DNA of 64,000 nt. Origin: Chryseobacterium indologenes (GTDB lineage: Bacteria > Bacteroidota > Bacteroidia > Flavobacteriales > Weeksellaceae). Location of the stretch: assembly GCF_001295265.1 (NCBI RefSeq), contig NZ_LJOD01000013.1:62001-126000 (forward strand). The letters run 5' to 3'. A program made the translations under genes and the position numbers. Under the pieces are notes generated by a model. That model saw only the letters and a program-made list of their open reading frames with translations. It did no database searches and had not been told where the DNA came from. Below, in pieces: positions 16,691-25,280 of this stretch (the first letter of the stretch is position 1; each line of letters opens with the position of its first letter).

Positions 16691-17404
16691 CTAAGTTTGT
16701 TCTTTCACCCTTTCATGATCCGCTTCATCTTTCGATTTTAAATACTTCAGATACCAGAAGGCCAGAAGAGGCAGACCAAAAATCTGAAACAGAAAAATAA
16801 TCAGCGATAAAATCCCCTCAGGCTTATTTTCATTGGCTCTTATCAGGATCTGATTTCCCAGCGGTCCATTGGAGAACACAAGGATATTGAAAAGATTCCA
16901 TCCCAGATGAAGGCCTACAGGAAGATAAAGTGACTTTGTCACGGCAAATGCATAAGCAAGCATATACCCGAAAACAGAGGTCATTACAAAAATAATGACC
17001 ATTTGAAAAGGATTTCCGAAAGCATTGTATGAAAACCAGTGATAGATTCCAAAACAGGCCGCTGACAATAAGCAGGCTTTCTTTACTCCTAATTTCTCGA
17101 TGGCAACATACAGTAAAGCACCCCTGAAAATAAGCTCTTCAAACAATACTGACTTTAAAACCCACCATAATCCCGGTAGCAGAATCAGGAATGATATCTG
17201 TTGATTCAGCTTCCAGTTGTTATTTGCTGAAATTTTAGAGGTAACATGATAAATAATACAGCAGACTGCCGCAAGAAATATTCCGGTAAACAGTTGTGTA
17301 AGCCTGCTCCGGGAAGGCTTAAATCCCAAAACACTAAGATTTTGCTTCACAATAAACCAAAGCAAAAGCCAGGAAATAACTAATTCAGCAATAAGACCAA
17401 TCAT
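16691..17404 (-). CDS. CPBP family intramembrane metalloprotease
   Basis: The 237-residue protein has about six to seven hydrophobic segments. It has the family motifs EELIFRGALLY (EExxxR, glutamates as catalytic and metal-binding residues) and CFGIYHWFSY (FxxxH), with a later motif around GLHLGWNLFN. Relatives process prenylated CAAX proteins or protect against bacteriocins; which applies here is unclear. It is transcribed away from the SMUG2 gene. Confidence 0.88.
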   Translation of the reverse strand: MIGLIAELVISWLLLWFIVKQNLSVLGFKPSRSRLTQLFTGIFLAAVCCIIYHVTSKISANNNWKLNQQISFLILLPGLWWVLKSVLFEELIFRGALLYVAIEKLGVKKACLLSAACFGIYHWFSYNAFGNPFQMVIIFVMTSVFGYMLAYAFAVTKSLYLPVGLHLGWNLFNILVFSNGPLGNQILIRANENKPEGILSLIIFLFQIFGLPLLAFWYLKYLKSKDEADHERVKEQT

Positions 17405-17527
17405 AGGTTATTTGTTTTACTATCAGCGTATTGAACTCTGATTAAAGCGAAATTAATAAAAAATAAGGTCTGAAAATTATTTTTATAAAATTATATGCAC
17501 TATTAGCATAGTAGAATCCGGTAAACA

Positions 17528-17558
17528 TTGGCATTCGCTCAAATAAATTGTATTTTTA
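17528..17558 (+). promoter_or_regulatory. Probable promoter of the SMUG2-helicase pair
   Basis: TTG at 17528-17530 is separated by 20 bases from TATTTTTA at 17551-17558, matching the Bacteroidota pattern with one mismatch. A transcript would start near 17565 and carry a leader of nearly 100 bases. Confidence 0.45.
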
Positions 17559-17589
17559 GAATTCAAATCTAAACAGGATAAAATAAGGA

Positions 17590-17656
17590 AAGATAGCTGG
17601 ATCCGTTCCCAAAACCGCTTGCAAACATTGGGAGCTGTTCCGTCTTTTTGAAATAA
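17590..17656 (+). promoter_or_regulatory. Possible structured 5-prime leader
   Basis: TCCCAA (17607-17612) pairs with TTGGGA (17628-17633), and related sequences AGCTGGATCCGT and AGCTGTTCCGT lie on either side, followed by a TTTTT run. It could fold and affect downstream expression, but it matches no riboswitch I know. Confidence 0.3.
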
Positions 17657-17660
17657 ATTT

Positions 17661-18347
17661 ATGAATGAAACTTTTGCAGATAAGGTTATTGAATTTAACG
17701 AAAATCTAAAGTTTTCCGGGAAGCTTCCTGAAGATTTTCAGGTGTTGAATCCGTATCTGGATAATCCGGAAACCATGATGGTGATGAAAGAATTCTACCA
17801 CAAATATTATAACGATTCAGCACAAAGAAAACTGATGATCGGCATCAATCCGAGCCGCCACGGAGCAGGAGTTACAGGAGTTCCGTTTACAGATACCAAG
17901 CGTCTGGAATCTGTCTGCGGTATACCCATGAAATCAGCGCATACCCATGAAGTTTCTTCTGTTTTCATGTATGATATGATGGTTGATTATGGCGGTCCGC
18001 AAGAATTTTACAGGGATATTTATATCAATTCGCCATTTCCGCTGGCGATTGTCCGAAAAACAAAAAACGGCTGGCTGAATGCCAATTATTATGATGATAA
18101 AAACCTGTTTGAAGCAGTAAAAGATTTTATGATCAATTCATTACAAAAACATTTCAGCCTCGGCCTGGATGCTTCAGAAGTGTTTATCCTTGGAAAAAAG
18201 AATGCAGAATTTATTTCAAAGCTTAATAAGGAAACCAGGCTGTTCGGAAAAATGACCGTTTTGGAGCATCCCCGCTATATTCAGCAGTATAAATCCAAAG
18301 AAAAACAATTGTATATTGACAAATATATTATGGCATTGAAAAAATGA
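17661..18347 (+). CDS. SMUG2-type DNA glycosylase (uracil-DNA glycosylase superfamily, DUF4918)
   Basis: The 228-residue protein has the core motif MIGINPSRHGAGVTGVPFTD, where the first part is the water-activating loop of this superfamily. The C-terminal motif EHPRYIQQYK is the DNA-minor-groove loop. SMUG2-like enzymes remove damaged or modified bases such as deaminated purines; the substrate here is not known. It lies 37 bases before a helicase gene on the same strand, so the two are probably co-transcribed. Confidence 0.85.
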   Translation: MNETFADKVIEFNENLKFSGKLPEDFQVLNPYLDNPETMMVMKEFYHKYYNDSAQRKLMIGINPSRHGAGVTGVPFTDTKRLESVCGIPMKSAHTHEVSSVFMYDMMVDYGGPQEFYRDIYINSPFPLAIVRKTKNGWLNANYYDDKNLFEAVKDFMINSLQKHFSLGLDASEVFILGKKNAEFISKLNKETRLFGKMTVLEHPRYIQQYKSKEKQLYIDKYIMALKK

Positions 18348-18384
18348 ATTGCCGTTTTATGATTTGGGCTAAAATTAATATAGT

Positions 18385-21069
18385 ATGACTATTTTTCCTG
18401 AAGAAGCAAAATTTAAATACAGCTGGCGTACTTACCAGAAGAATTTTCTGGATAATATGGAAGAATATCTTCACAACAGACATCTTCACGTAACTGCACC
18501 GCCCGGCTCAGGGAAAACAGTTCTGGGACTGGAAGTTATGCTGAGGCTTAATAAACCCGCCCTCATCGTTGCTCCCACTTTAGCTGTAAAAAATCAATGG
18601 ATACAGAGATTCTGTGAACTTTTTCTGGATACAGAAGTTGTTCCGGATTGGATATCCGGGGATATTAAAAATCCGGGACTTATTACCATAACCACGTATC
18701 AGGGAATTCATGCCGCATCCGGTTATGTGGATGAAGAAGAAGATACCTGTAAAAAATCGTCGAGAGTCTCATTAGCCGATATTATCAGAAAGCTGAAAAA
18801 ACAAAAAGTGGAAACCTTTATTTTCGATGAAGCCCATCATCTGAAAAACGCGTGGTGGAGGAGTTTAATGGAGCTGAAAGCTAAGATTGAACCTGTCATA
18901 GTATCCCTTACTGCAACACCTCCTTTTGATGTTTCAGGTACCGAATGGCAAAAATATATTCAGCTAAACGGTCCTATAGATGCGGAAATCTCTGTTCCTG
19001 AACTGATGATAGAAGGCGATCTTTGTCCACATCAGGATCTGGTGTATTTTACATTACCATCTTATGAGGAGCAGCAGGAGATAGAAGATTATCATGCCCG
19101 GGCAGATGCTTTTTTTAAAGAGATCAGTACTGATGATATTCTTTTAAATGCTTTGGAGCAACACCCTGTTTATCAGAAACCGTTAGAACACCTGGATTGG
19201 ATTTATGAAAATATATCATCATACACCTCAGGGCTCGTATATTTGCATTTCAGACAGAGGGAAATCCCTGAAATTCATTTTGATATCATAGGAGATCATC
19301 AGAAATACGTCCCGGAATTTGATTTTTTCTGGCTCGAAGAACTCCTTGATTTTTATCTGATTGTAGATGAGTTTCATTTTAAAAAAGAAGAAGAACACCG
19401 TACCAAGCTTGGAAACAGGCTTAAACACCAGGGATTTTTTGAGAAAAAGACCATAAGCTTTTTTACTAATCAACATTTAAGCAAAATCCTGAACTCCAGT
19501 ATTGGAAAACTTCAGGGCATCAAAGATATAGCCGATTTTGAATTCTCAATTCTGAAAGAAGATCTGAGAATGGTTATCCTTACCGATTTTATAAAAAAGG
19601 AATACCTGACCAGCGGACAGGAAAATAATCTTCCGTTGGACAAAATAGGAGCAGTACCCATTTTTGAAAAACTGAGAAGGGAAAATGCTCAGAATAAAAA
19701 AATAGGAGTTCTTACAGGAAGCCTGGTCATCATTCCGGTTTCAGCAAAAGATCAGCTCAATGCCCTTTGCCTTAAAAAAGGGATATCCGGGATATCTCTT
19801 TCACAGCTTACGTATGATTCGGATTATATTCAGATTAGCCTTAGCGAGCACATCAGACATGATCTTGTATACATTGTAACCGAGGTTTTTCAGGCAGGTG
19901 GTATACAAATACTTATTGGAACCAAATCTCTGCTGGGAGAAGGCTGGGATGCCCCTAAAATGAATACGTTGATTCTGGCCAGCTTTGTAAGCTCTTTCGT
20001 TCTTTCCAATCAGATGAGAGGACGGGTAATAAGAGTTGATAAAGATAATCCCGGTAAAAGCGGAAATATATGGCATCTGATATGCTTTGATCCTAACAGC
20101 GAAGATGGCGGACAGGACCTGAATATGATGAAGAAAAGATTTAAAACCTTTGTAGGAATTTCGAATAAAGAAGAAGCTACTATTGAAAATAATTTTGAAA
20201 GACTTCATCTGGGATCTGTTGAAAAGCCGGAAAGCATTTCAATAATTAACAGAGAAATATTTTCAAGGGCCGGAAACAGAAAAGGACAGTCGTCACGCTG
20301 GAAGGCTGCTTTAGATAAAGGAAATATCCTGATTGAGGAAATCAGGGTGCCTTCAACGGATATGGCTGAAATGCATAATATGAAAATGAATTATGTCAAA
20401 ATTATGCTAAGTGATCTTTCAGGAGTTCTTATTTCATCTGTTTTGCTTTTTGGAAAAGATCTTTTCCTGGGAATACTTGAAAATGCAGATTCAATAGATT
20501 CCAGGAAGGGTTTGTTCCTGATTATCTCTATATTAGGAGCTGGAGGAATGATACGATACGGCAGGAAGTTTTATCGTGCATTAAAACAGTACCTGAAATA
20601 TAAAAATATAGGTAAGCAGATAGGGCTTATTGGTGAGGTTGTTCTGAAATGTCTGGTACATGAAAGAATTATTACCACAGAGCCTGGAAAAATGAAAGTA
20701 ATAAGTTCAGACAATAAAGGTAAAGAGGTATTCTGTTATCTGGAAGGAGGAAGTTATTATGAAAGATCACTATTCATTCGGGTGCTTCAGGAAGTAATTT
20801 CAAAAGTGGATAATCCAAGGTATCTGCTGAAGCAGAAAACTAAATTTTTCTTTACAAAAAAAGAAATATACTATCCCGTACCAGAGATTTTGGCCAAAAA
20901 CAAGAAAAGTGCAGACTTCTTTGCCAGAACATGGAGTGAAAAAATTGAAAAATCCGAACTGCTTTTCACCAGAACGATTGAAGGCCGCCGCATCCTGTTA
21001 CAACTAAGATTCCAGGCTCTCCTGAAAACAGATGCAAGAATAGAACATCTTCATAAATGGACACGGTAA
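18385..21069 (+). CDS. DEAD/DEAH-box SF2 helicase family protein with C-terminal membrane-like segments
   Basis: The 894-residue protein has helicase motifs I (TAPPGSGKT), II (FIFDEAHHLK) and III (SLTATPP). The second RecA domain includes GTKSLLGEGWDAPK and QMRGRVIRVD. About 200 residues lie between motif III and the second RecA domain. Downstream, around residues 675-740, are two hydrophobic stretches (VLISSVLLFGKDLFLGI and GLFLIISILGAGGMI), followed by a basic C-terminal domain of about 150 residues. The large N-terminal similarity is to a broadly distributed COG1061-like family of unknown role. A role with the upstream glycosylase in DNA repair or defence is an inference. Confidence 0.85.
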   Translation: MTIFPEEAKFKYSWRTYQKNFLDNMEEYLHNRHLHVTAPPGSGKTVLGLEVMLRLNKPALIVAPTLAVKNQWIQRFCELFLDTEVVPDWISGDIKNPGLITITTYQGIHAASGYVDEEEDTCKKSSRVSLADIIRKLKKQKVETFIFDEAHHLKNAWWRSLMELKAKIEPVIVSLTATPPFDVSGTEWQKYIQLNGPIDAEISVPELMIEGDLCPHQDLVYFTLPSYEEQQEIEDYHARADAFFKEISTDDILLNALEQHPVYQKPLEHLDWIYENISSYTSGLVYLHFRQREIPEIHFDIIGDHQKYVPEFDFFWLEELLDFYLIVDEFHFKKEEEHRTKLGNRLKHQGFFEKKTISFFTNQHLSKILNSSIGKLQGIKDIADFEFSILKEDLRMVILTDFIKKEYLTSGQENNLPLDKIGAVPIFEKLRRENAQNKKIGVLTGSLVIIPVSAKDQLNALCLKKGISGISLSQLTYDSDYIQISLSEHIRHDLVYIVTEVFQAGGIQILIGTKSLLGEGWDAPKMNTLILASFVSSFVLSNQMRGRVIRVDKDNPGKSGNIWHLICFDPNSEDGGQDLNMMKKRFKTFVGISNKEEATIENNFERLHLGSVEKPESISIINREIFSRAGNRKGQSSRWKAALDKGNILIEEIRVPSTDMAEMHNMKMNYVKIMLSDLSGVLISSVLLFGKDLFLGILENADSIDSRKGLFLIISILGAGGMIRYGRKFYRALKQYLKYKNIGKQIGLIGEVVLKCLVHERIITTEPGKMKVISSDNKGKEVFCYLEGGSYYERSLFIRVLQEVISKVDNPRYLLKQKTKFFFTKKEIYYPVPEILAKNKKSADFFARTWSEKIEKSELLFTRTIEGRRILLQLRFQALLKTDARIEHLHKWTR

Positions 21070-21077
21070 ATATAAAA

Positions 21078-21100
21078 ATCCCCCGAACACCTCAGGGGAT
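21078..21100 (-). terminator. Terminator of the T9SS cargo gene
   Basis: ATCCCC (21078-21083) pairs with GGGGAT (21095-21100). On the minus strand the stem is followed by TTTTATATTT, which suits the gene ending at 21161. It also lies just after the helicase stop and may act on both strands. Confidence 0.6.
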
Positions 21101-21160
21101 CTGACGATCATTTATGCATTAGAATCTTTATTGCACAAAGGCTTATGAAAAAATTGGGTT

Positions 21161-21982
21161 TTATTTTTTGATGACCTTTGAAGACCCGGACGGAGTTTTA
21201 ATGATATATGTTCCGCCAGGAAATTCAGAAAGATCAATGTTTTGAGTACCTTTCTTAATGTCCATACTCTTCATCAGCTTTCCTTCCATACTGTAAATTT
21301 CAGCTTTTACATCCTTTTCCGTTTCAACGGAAACAGGCCCGTCAGTCGGGTTGGGAAAAATACTGATCCCTTTTTGCGCAGCTTTGGTTTCATGGGCTGC
21401 CAATACAATATTGCTGTCTTTTACCCAGGTGAATGCATCAAAGCCTGCATATCTGAACCCTCCATTCATAGTAATCTGAAGCTGATCAATAACAATATTT
21501 GAATAATTCTGACCGTTCAGATTAGTCATATCAATCAGAGTGTAGCCGTTAGTTGTTCCCAGACTGGTAGCAAATCCGGTGCTTTTAGTCTGTGTAAACT
21601 TAGTAACTCCACTTAGTTTTCCTGTAACAGTGATGCTTCCCGTTACATTAAGGTCCAGGTTCAAAGCTGATAAATACATCCAGAATCTGTTGACCTTAAA
21701 CAGGTTTGAAGTGGTTTTGATACTGAATGACGGCGGAAAAGACGTATCATTAGAATTATCAATATATCTGTTGTCATTACTTGTTCCACTCCAACCTGTA
21801 CCAGGATAATTTGCCTGTACATCAAAAACTCCCACATGGGATATGATATTGAAGATAACACCATTATCAGTGAAACTTGAACTTCCATGAGTTTCAGTCT
21901 CGAAATACTCAGAGCTGGTCTGCCCGAAAGAAAATATCGCTGTGAGCAGAGAGCAGATAGTTAAGAAAATAGTTCTTTTCAT
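21161..21982 (-). CDS. T9SS type A sorting-domain protein
   Basis: The 273-residue protein has a signal peptide (MKRTIFLTICSLLTAIFSFG). The C-terminal sorting domain contains ISIFPNPTDGPVSVE and the ending GGTYIIKTPSGSSKVIKK, which directs secretion through the type IX system. The middle region of about 170 residues is beta-rich and resembles no enzyme I recognise; it may be an adhesive or carbohydrate-binding domain. It lies 28 bases downstream of the tail-collar gene on the same strand. Confidence 0.85.
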   Translation of the reverse strand: MKRTIFLTICSLLTAIFSFGQTSSEYFETETHGSSSFTDNGVIFNIISHVGVFDVQANYPGTGWSGTSNDNRYIDNSNDTSFPPSFSIKTTSNLFKVNRFWMYLSALNLDLNVTGSITVTGKLSGVTKFTQTKSTGFATSLGTTNGYTLIDMTNLNGQNYSNIVIDQLQITMNGGFRYAGFDAFTWVKDSNIVLAAHETKAAQKGISIFPNPTDGPVSVETEKDVKAEIYSMEGKLMKSMDIKKGTQNIDLSEFPGGTYIIKTPSGSSKVIKK

Positions 21983-22010
21983 GATTTAGGTTTTAAAGGT
22001 GATTTAGATT

Positions 22011-22559
22011 TTAACTTCGTGGAGGGTAGATCCCTTCTACACAAATAATATAATTCAGTCCTAAATAAGGCGGCATATTATTAACCGGAAGATTTTGCCC
22101 CGTAAAAGTTATAGATTTTGGATTGATGGTTGTATCCGGATCTGCTTGTACAAAGCTTGGTACAGCGTTAAAGTCTCTGCCTACCTGTGTTCCTGTCATA
22201 GCAATAGATGCTGTTGGAGAAGGAGGGGATACGGTAGCATTTTTATTAGCTGCCTTCAGTTGAAATCCAGATCCAATACTTGGAAGATTAGAAGCTAGCA
22301 GCGTATTCTGAGTAGTTCCGGACTGAATTCCCAAAGGATAATTTTCACTAGAGTTAACGCTTCCGGCACCTATGGCCATACGTCCTTTCAGATTGGGCAG
22401 AGCGAAAGTATCAATTCCGTTTCCTCCATAAGTGGTTCCCAGAATTGAAAATAAAGCGCTGTTTTGCGAAATTCTTAATAAGCTCCCGTCACAGAACATC
22501 CAGCCTCTCGGTGCAAAATTTCCGGCAAATAATTTTACGATTCCAATGTACTCATCCAT
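22011..22559 (-). CDS. Phage tail collar domain protein (MdpB-like)
   Basis: The 182-residue protein matches tail-collar proteins: FAGNFAPRGWMFCDGSLLRI at the start, then LGTTYGGNGIDTFALPNLKGR, and a C-terminal GLNYIICVEGIYPPR. In non-phage settings such proteins are called MdpB or microcystin-dependent-like and their role is unclear. No other phage gene is near. A palindrome about 140 bases upstream (22699-22716) resembles one before the tyrosinase gene. Confidence 0.85.
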   Translation of the reverse strand: MDEYIGIVKLFAGNFAPRGWMFCDGSLLRISQNSALFSILGTTYGGNGIDTFALPNLKGRMAIGAGSVNSSENYPLGIQSGTTQNTLLASNLPSIGSGFQLKAANKNATVSPPSPTASIAMTGTQVGRDFNAVPSFVQADPDTTINPKSITFTGQNLPVNNMPPYLGLNYIICVEGIYPPRS

Positions 22560-22698
22560 AATAAAAAGTTTTCAGTGATTAAATTTCCTACTCGTATAGG
22601 GCTTTTCGGATTCCGCCTCTGTTGATCAATTGTTTTGATAGGTCAAAGGAACGATTTCCTTTAAAACAGCACTAGCGTAGAAAACACCAAATTGCAGA

Positions 22699-22716
22699 CT
22701 ACGTATTTATACGTAG
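22699..22716. promoter_or_regulatory. Perfect palindrome CTACGTAT-TT-ATACGTAG
   Basis: Eight-base arms with a two-base centre lie about 140 bases upstream of the tail-collar gene. Read toward that gene it is TACGTATAAATACGTAG, sharing GTATAAATACGT with the site at 40594-40607 before the tyrosinase gene in the same orientation. The rest of the spacer 22560-22853 shows no gene; TATTTTTG at 22823-22830 is a candidate -7 box for the hydratase gene. Confidence 0.5.
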
Positions 22717-22853
22717 CTGGTGTAATGAAGAGTATTTCAGGAATGTTGCGTCTGATGTTCGGAAACTGCAATGGAAACAATAATTTGTAAAGTAATATTT
22801 TCTCTGAAAGACCAGTATTTAGTATTTTTGTAAGAATCCAATTTAAAATAAAA

Positions 22854-23618
22854 ATGAACGAATTTGTAGCATCAGAAATTAAAAATAATATCGCCGAAAT
22901 TACTTTCGGAACTCCCAAAAGCAACTCGCTTCCTGGGGCTATTCTGGAAAAACTTGCCCAGACTATTCTGGATGAAGGAGCTAAAGATGAGGTAAAAGCC
23001 ATTTTAGTGAAAAGTGAAGGAGAAAAGGCTTTCTGTGCAGGGGCCAGCTTTGATGAGCTTCTGGCTATTGAGGAACTGGAAGCTTCCACAAAATTTTTCG
23101 GAGGATTTGCTAAAGTGCTTAATGCAATGAGAAACTGTGGAAAAATAGTGGTCGTTAGAGTTCAGGGAAAAACAACCGGCGGAGGAGTAGGAATTGCATG
23201 TGGGGCAGATTATTGTTTTGCTACGAAAGACTCAGCATTGGCATTAACAGAAATCAATCTCGGAATAGGGCCTTTTGTAATTGGTCCGTATGTAGAAAGA
23301 AAAATCGGAAAGTCGCAGTTCTCTGCAATGGCTATTGATGCAGATTTCAGATCTGCTGCATGGGCAGAACAGCATAATGTTTATCACTCCGTTTCAGACA
23401 ATATTGCAGAAATGGATGAAAAGCTTGAAAAATTCTTGCAGACTTTAGCTTCCAGAAGCAGTGATGCTTTAGCGCTGATCAAAAAAGTATCATGGGAAGG
23501 AACAGATCATTTTAATGAGCTGATGCCGGCAAGAATCCATATGAGTGCAAGCCTTATCCTTGAAGATTCTGCAAAGAAAAATATCGAAGCCATCAAAGAA
23601 AGACTGAGAGCCAAGTAA
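22854..23618 (+). CDS. Enoyl-CoA hydratase/isomerase family protein, LiuC-like
   Basis: The 254-residue crotonase-fold protein has FCAGASFDELL and TTGGGVGIACGADYCF as oxyanion motifs, and LTEINLGIGPFVIGPYVE, which retains one catalytic glutamate. The other catalytic glutamate of classic hydratases is replaced by glycine (GVGIACG). The GPFVIGPYV stretch recalls methylglutaconyl-CoA hydratase (LiuC) of leucine breakdown. It may also supply the missing PaaF step, but it is more than 6 kb from paaZ and has its own terminator. Confidence 0.8.
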   Translation: MNEFVASEIKNNIAEITFGTPKSNSLPGAILEKLAQTILDEGAKDEVKAILVKSEGEKAFCAGASFDELLAIEELEASTKFFGGFAKVLNAMRNCGKIVVVRVQGKTTGGGVGIACGADYCFATKDSALALTEINLGIGPFVIGPYVERKIGKSQFSAMAIDADFRSAAWAEQHNVYHSVSDNIAEMDEKLEKFLQTLASRSSDALALIKKVSWEGTDHFNELMPARIHMSASLILEDSAKKNIEAIKERLRAK

Positions 23619-23642
23619 AAAGCAGCTATCCTAAAAAAATAC

Positions 23643-23672
23643 AGCCGTTGATTCAGTCAACGGCTTTTTATT
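23643..23672 (+). terminator. Terminator after the LiuC-like gene
   Basis: AGCCGTTGA (23643-23651) pairs with TCAACGGCT (23657-23665), a 9-base perfect stem with a 5-base loop, followed by TTTTATTTT. Confidence 0.85.
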
Positions 23673-23723
23673 TTCCCATTGGCTGCGAAGCAGATTCACT
23701 TTTACTTTTTTTGAAAAAATATT

Positions 23724-23752
23724 TTGCAGGATAAAAATAAATTATAACTTTG
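23724..23752 (+). promoter_or_regulatory. Promoter overlapping an operator
   Basis: TTG at 23724-23726 is followed after 18 bases by TAACTTTG at 23745-23752, a full match to TAnnTTTG. The -7 box shares its last seven bases with the left arm of the palindrome at 23746-23764. Confidence 0.65.
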
Positions 23753-23764
23753 TAATTCAAAGTT
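23746..23764. promoter_or_regulatory. Operator palindrome AACTTTG-TAATT-CAAAGTT
   Basis: The arms are seven bases and perfectly complementary. The site overlaps the -7 box and lies 6 bases before the ATG of the first gene of a cluster that contains a winged-helix regulator. A closely related site is at 25243-25259. Confidence 0.6.
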
Positions 23765-23770
23765 CTTTTT

Positions 23771-24388
23771 ATGGATTCGAAAAATTATCACGAAGACTTG
23801 TCCCATATCCGTTCCATGATGGAGCGGTCTTCCCGGTTTATTTCACTGAGCGGTTTGTCCGGTGTATTTGCAGGACTTGCGGCCTTAATTGGAGCAGGGT
23901 ATGTATATTTTGTCCTTCAACGGGAAGGAATTGATTATTTTGAGGGAGAAAGGAATTTTTTCAGCCCTGAACTGGTAAAAGAACTGATGATAACCGGGTT
24001 TGCAATTCTGGTGGTTGCTGTGGCCAGCGGATATATTTTTACAGCTCATAAAAGTAAAAAGAAAGGACTGAAAATCTGGGATGCAACAACAAAACGCCTG
24101 CTGGTTACCTTTGCAGTTCCTTTAGTATCAGGAGGTATTTTTTGCCTGGCACTGATCTTCCACCATCTTTATGTTTTTATTGCACCCGCTACACTCATCT
24201 TTTATGGATTGGCTTTAGTAAGTGCAGAACGATATACCCTGACAGACATAAAATATTTAGGGTATTTTGAGATTGTTTTAGGACTGATTTCCCTGTTCTT
24301 TTTAGGCTGGGGATTAATTTTCTGGGCATTTGGATTCGGAGTGCTGCATATTGTGTATGGATTAATCATGCATAAAAAATATAAATAA
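23771..24388 (+). CDS. Multi-pass membrane protein, hypothetical
   Basis: The 205-residue protein has a short cytoplasmic-looking start (NYHEDLSHIRSMMERSSRFI) and about five hydrophobic segments. It resembles a conserved membrane family in Bacteroidota that I cannot name. The gene opens a run of three genes ending in the winged-helix regulator, with the operator at its own promoter. Confidence 0.75.
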   Translation: MDSKNYHEDLSHIRSMMERSSRFISLSGLSGVFAGLAALIGAGYVYFVLQREGIDYFEGERNFFSPELVKELMITGFAILVVAVASGYIFTAHKSKKKGLKIWDATTKRLLVTFAVPLVSGGIFCLALIFHHLYVFIAPATLIFYGLALVSAERYTLTDIKYLGYFEIVLGLISLFFLGWGLIFWAFGFGVLHIVYGLIMHKKYK

Positions 24389-24404
24389 GACTGTTTTCTG
24401 CTGA

Positions 24405-24932
24405 ATGAAAAAGCGTATCATTTTTCTTATCCTTATTTTTGCAGGAATTTTCTTTGGAAGAGGCTTTTTATACAGAACTTTTTTTAGTTATGAAACCATC
24501 AGAGAGAGGCAAATTTATCCATTTGAAAATGAGAATTTTAAAAATGATAAGCCTGACAGAGACATAGAAGAAATTATTGAAGGCGGGTTAAAACATACTT
24601 CATCCCTACTGACGTTTAGTTTCGGCCCCTGTGAAAATGATCCCAATCTGCTTTTGAGAGCAAAAAAAGCCAATTGTATAGGATATTCTGCACTTTTAGC
24701 AGCATTGATACAGGCTGAGCTCAGGAAGGATAAATTGGATAAAGAATGGGAGGTGAGCCATGAAGTAGGAGAGATTTATTTTTTGAATAAAAATATCAAT
24801 CAGTATTTCACTTCAAAATTTTTTAAAGATCATGATTTTGTGGTCGTGAAGAATAAAGAAACAAAAGAAAGAATAGCCATTGACGCAGCGCTTTATGACT
24901 ATTTCAGAATAAATAAGATAACGTTAAAATGA
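24405..24932 (+). CDS. Probable transglutaminase-like protein, membrane-anchored or secreted
   Basis: The 175-residue protein starts with one hydrophobic anchor or signal segment (MKKRIIFLILIFAGIFFGRG). Three pieces fit a Cys-His-Asp transglutaminase-like fold: KKANCIGYSALLAAL with the cysteine, FKDHDFVVVKN with the histidine, and RIAIDAALYDYF with the aspartate. The family call is from motif reading, not alignment. Its stop overlaps the start of the winged-helix gene. Confidence 0.6.
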   Translation: MKKRIIFLILIFAGIFFGRGFLYRTFFSYETIRERQIYPFENENFKNDKPDRDIEEIIEGGLKHTSSLLTFSFGPCENDPNLLLRAKKANCIGYSALLAALIQAELRKDKLDKEWEVSHEVGEIYFLNKNINQYFTSKFFKDHDFVVVKNKETKERIAIDAALYDYFRINKITLK

Positions 24933-25219
24933 TAAAGATAAATCAGCTCAATAAAGAATTCGAAAGCCGTGTAAGACTGGGCATCATGTCTGTTCTTATG
25001 GTGAACGACTGGGTTGATTTCTCTGAAATGAAAGCCTTGCTGGAAATCACAGACGGAAATATGGCAAGCCACAGCAATGCTCTGGAAAAAGCAGGATATA
25101 TAGAAGTGAAGAAAGAATTTGTAGGAAAAAAGCCTAAAACTTCTTACCGGGTTACCCAAAGCGGAAGACAGGCCTTTACAGAACACCTCAATGCTCTGGA
25201 AAAATTATTAGGAAGGTAA
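24929..25219 (+). CDS. Winged-helix transcriptional regulator
   Basis: The 96-residue protein is a single winged-helix domain of the type found in small MarR/ArsR-like regulators (PF13601-like). The recognition helix region reads DGNMASHSNALEKAGYIEV, followed by the wing KPKTSYRVTQSGRQAF. It overlaps the transglutaminase-like gene by four bases. Palindromes at 23746-23764 and 25243-25259 are the likely binding sites, one in front of its own operon and one in front of the next gene. Confidence 0.88.
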   Translation: MIKINQLNKEFESRVRLGIMSVLMVNDWVDFSEMKALLEITDGNMASHSNALEKAGYIEVKKEFVGKKPKTSYRVTQSGRQAFTEHLNALEKLLGR

Positions 25220-25242
25220 TTCCTATATTTTTTTGAAAATTG

Positions 25243-25259
25243 ACTTTGTATTTCAAAGT
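25243..25259. promoter_or_regulatory. Second operator palindrome ACTTTG-TATTT-CAAAGT
   Basis: Six-base arms and a five-base centre, nearly the same as the site at 23746-23764. It lies 21 bases before the start of the small membrane gene at 25281 and 23 bases after the regulator stop. Confidence 0.6.
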
Positions 25260-25280
25260 ACTTTATAAAAATTGAATAAT

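Noticed and set aside
16691..17404. CPBP protease as immunity protein of the peptide cluster
   Set aside because: Some CPBP proteins give bacteriocin immunity, but this gene is 26 kb from the precursor genes and next to DNA-repair-type genes, so there is no positional support.
17590..17656. Known riboswitch in the SMUG2 leader
   Set aside because: There is a small stem and a T-run, but I could not match the conserved core of any riboswitch class I know, so it is listed only as a possible structured leader.
22011..22559. Prophage remnant around the tail-collar gene
   Set aside because: No other phage gene, integrase or attachment-site pattern is present. Collar-domain proteins of this kind are common as stand-alone genes in Bacteroidota.
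22661..23089. Minus-strand open frame overlapping the LiuC-like gene start
   Set aside because: Most of it is the reverse of the hydratase coding sequence and the rest is spacer with a palindrome. There is no family signature.
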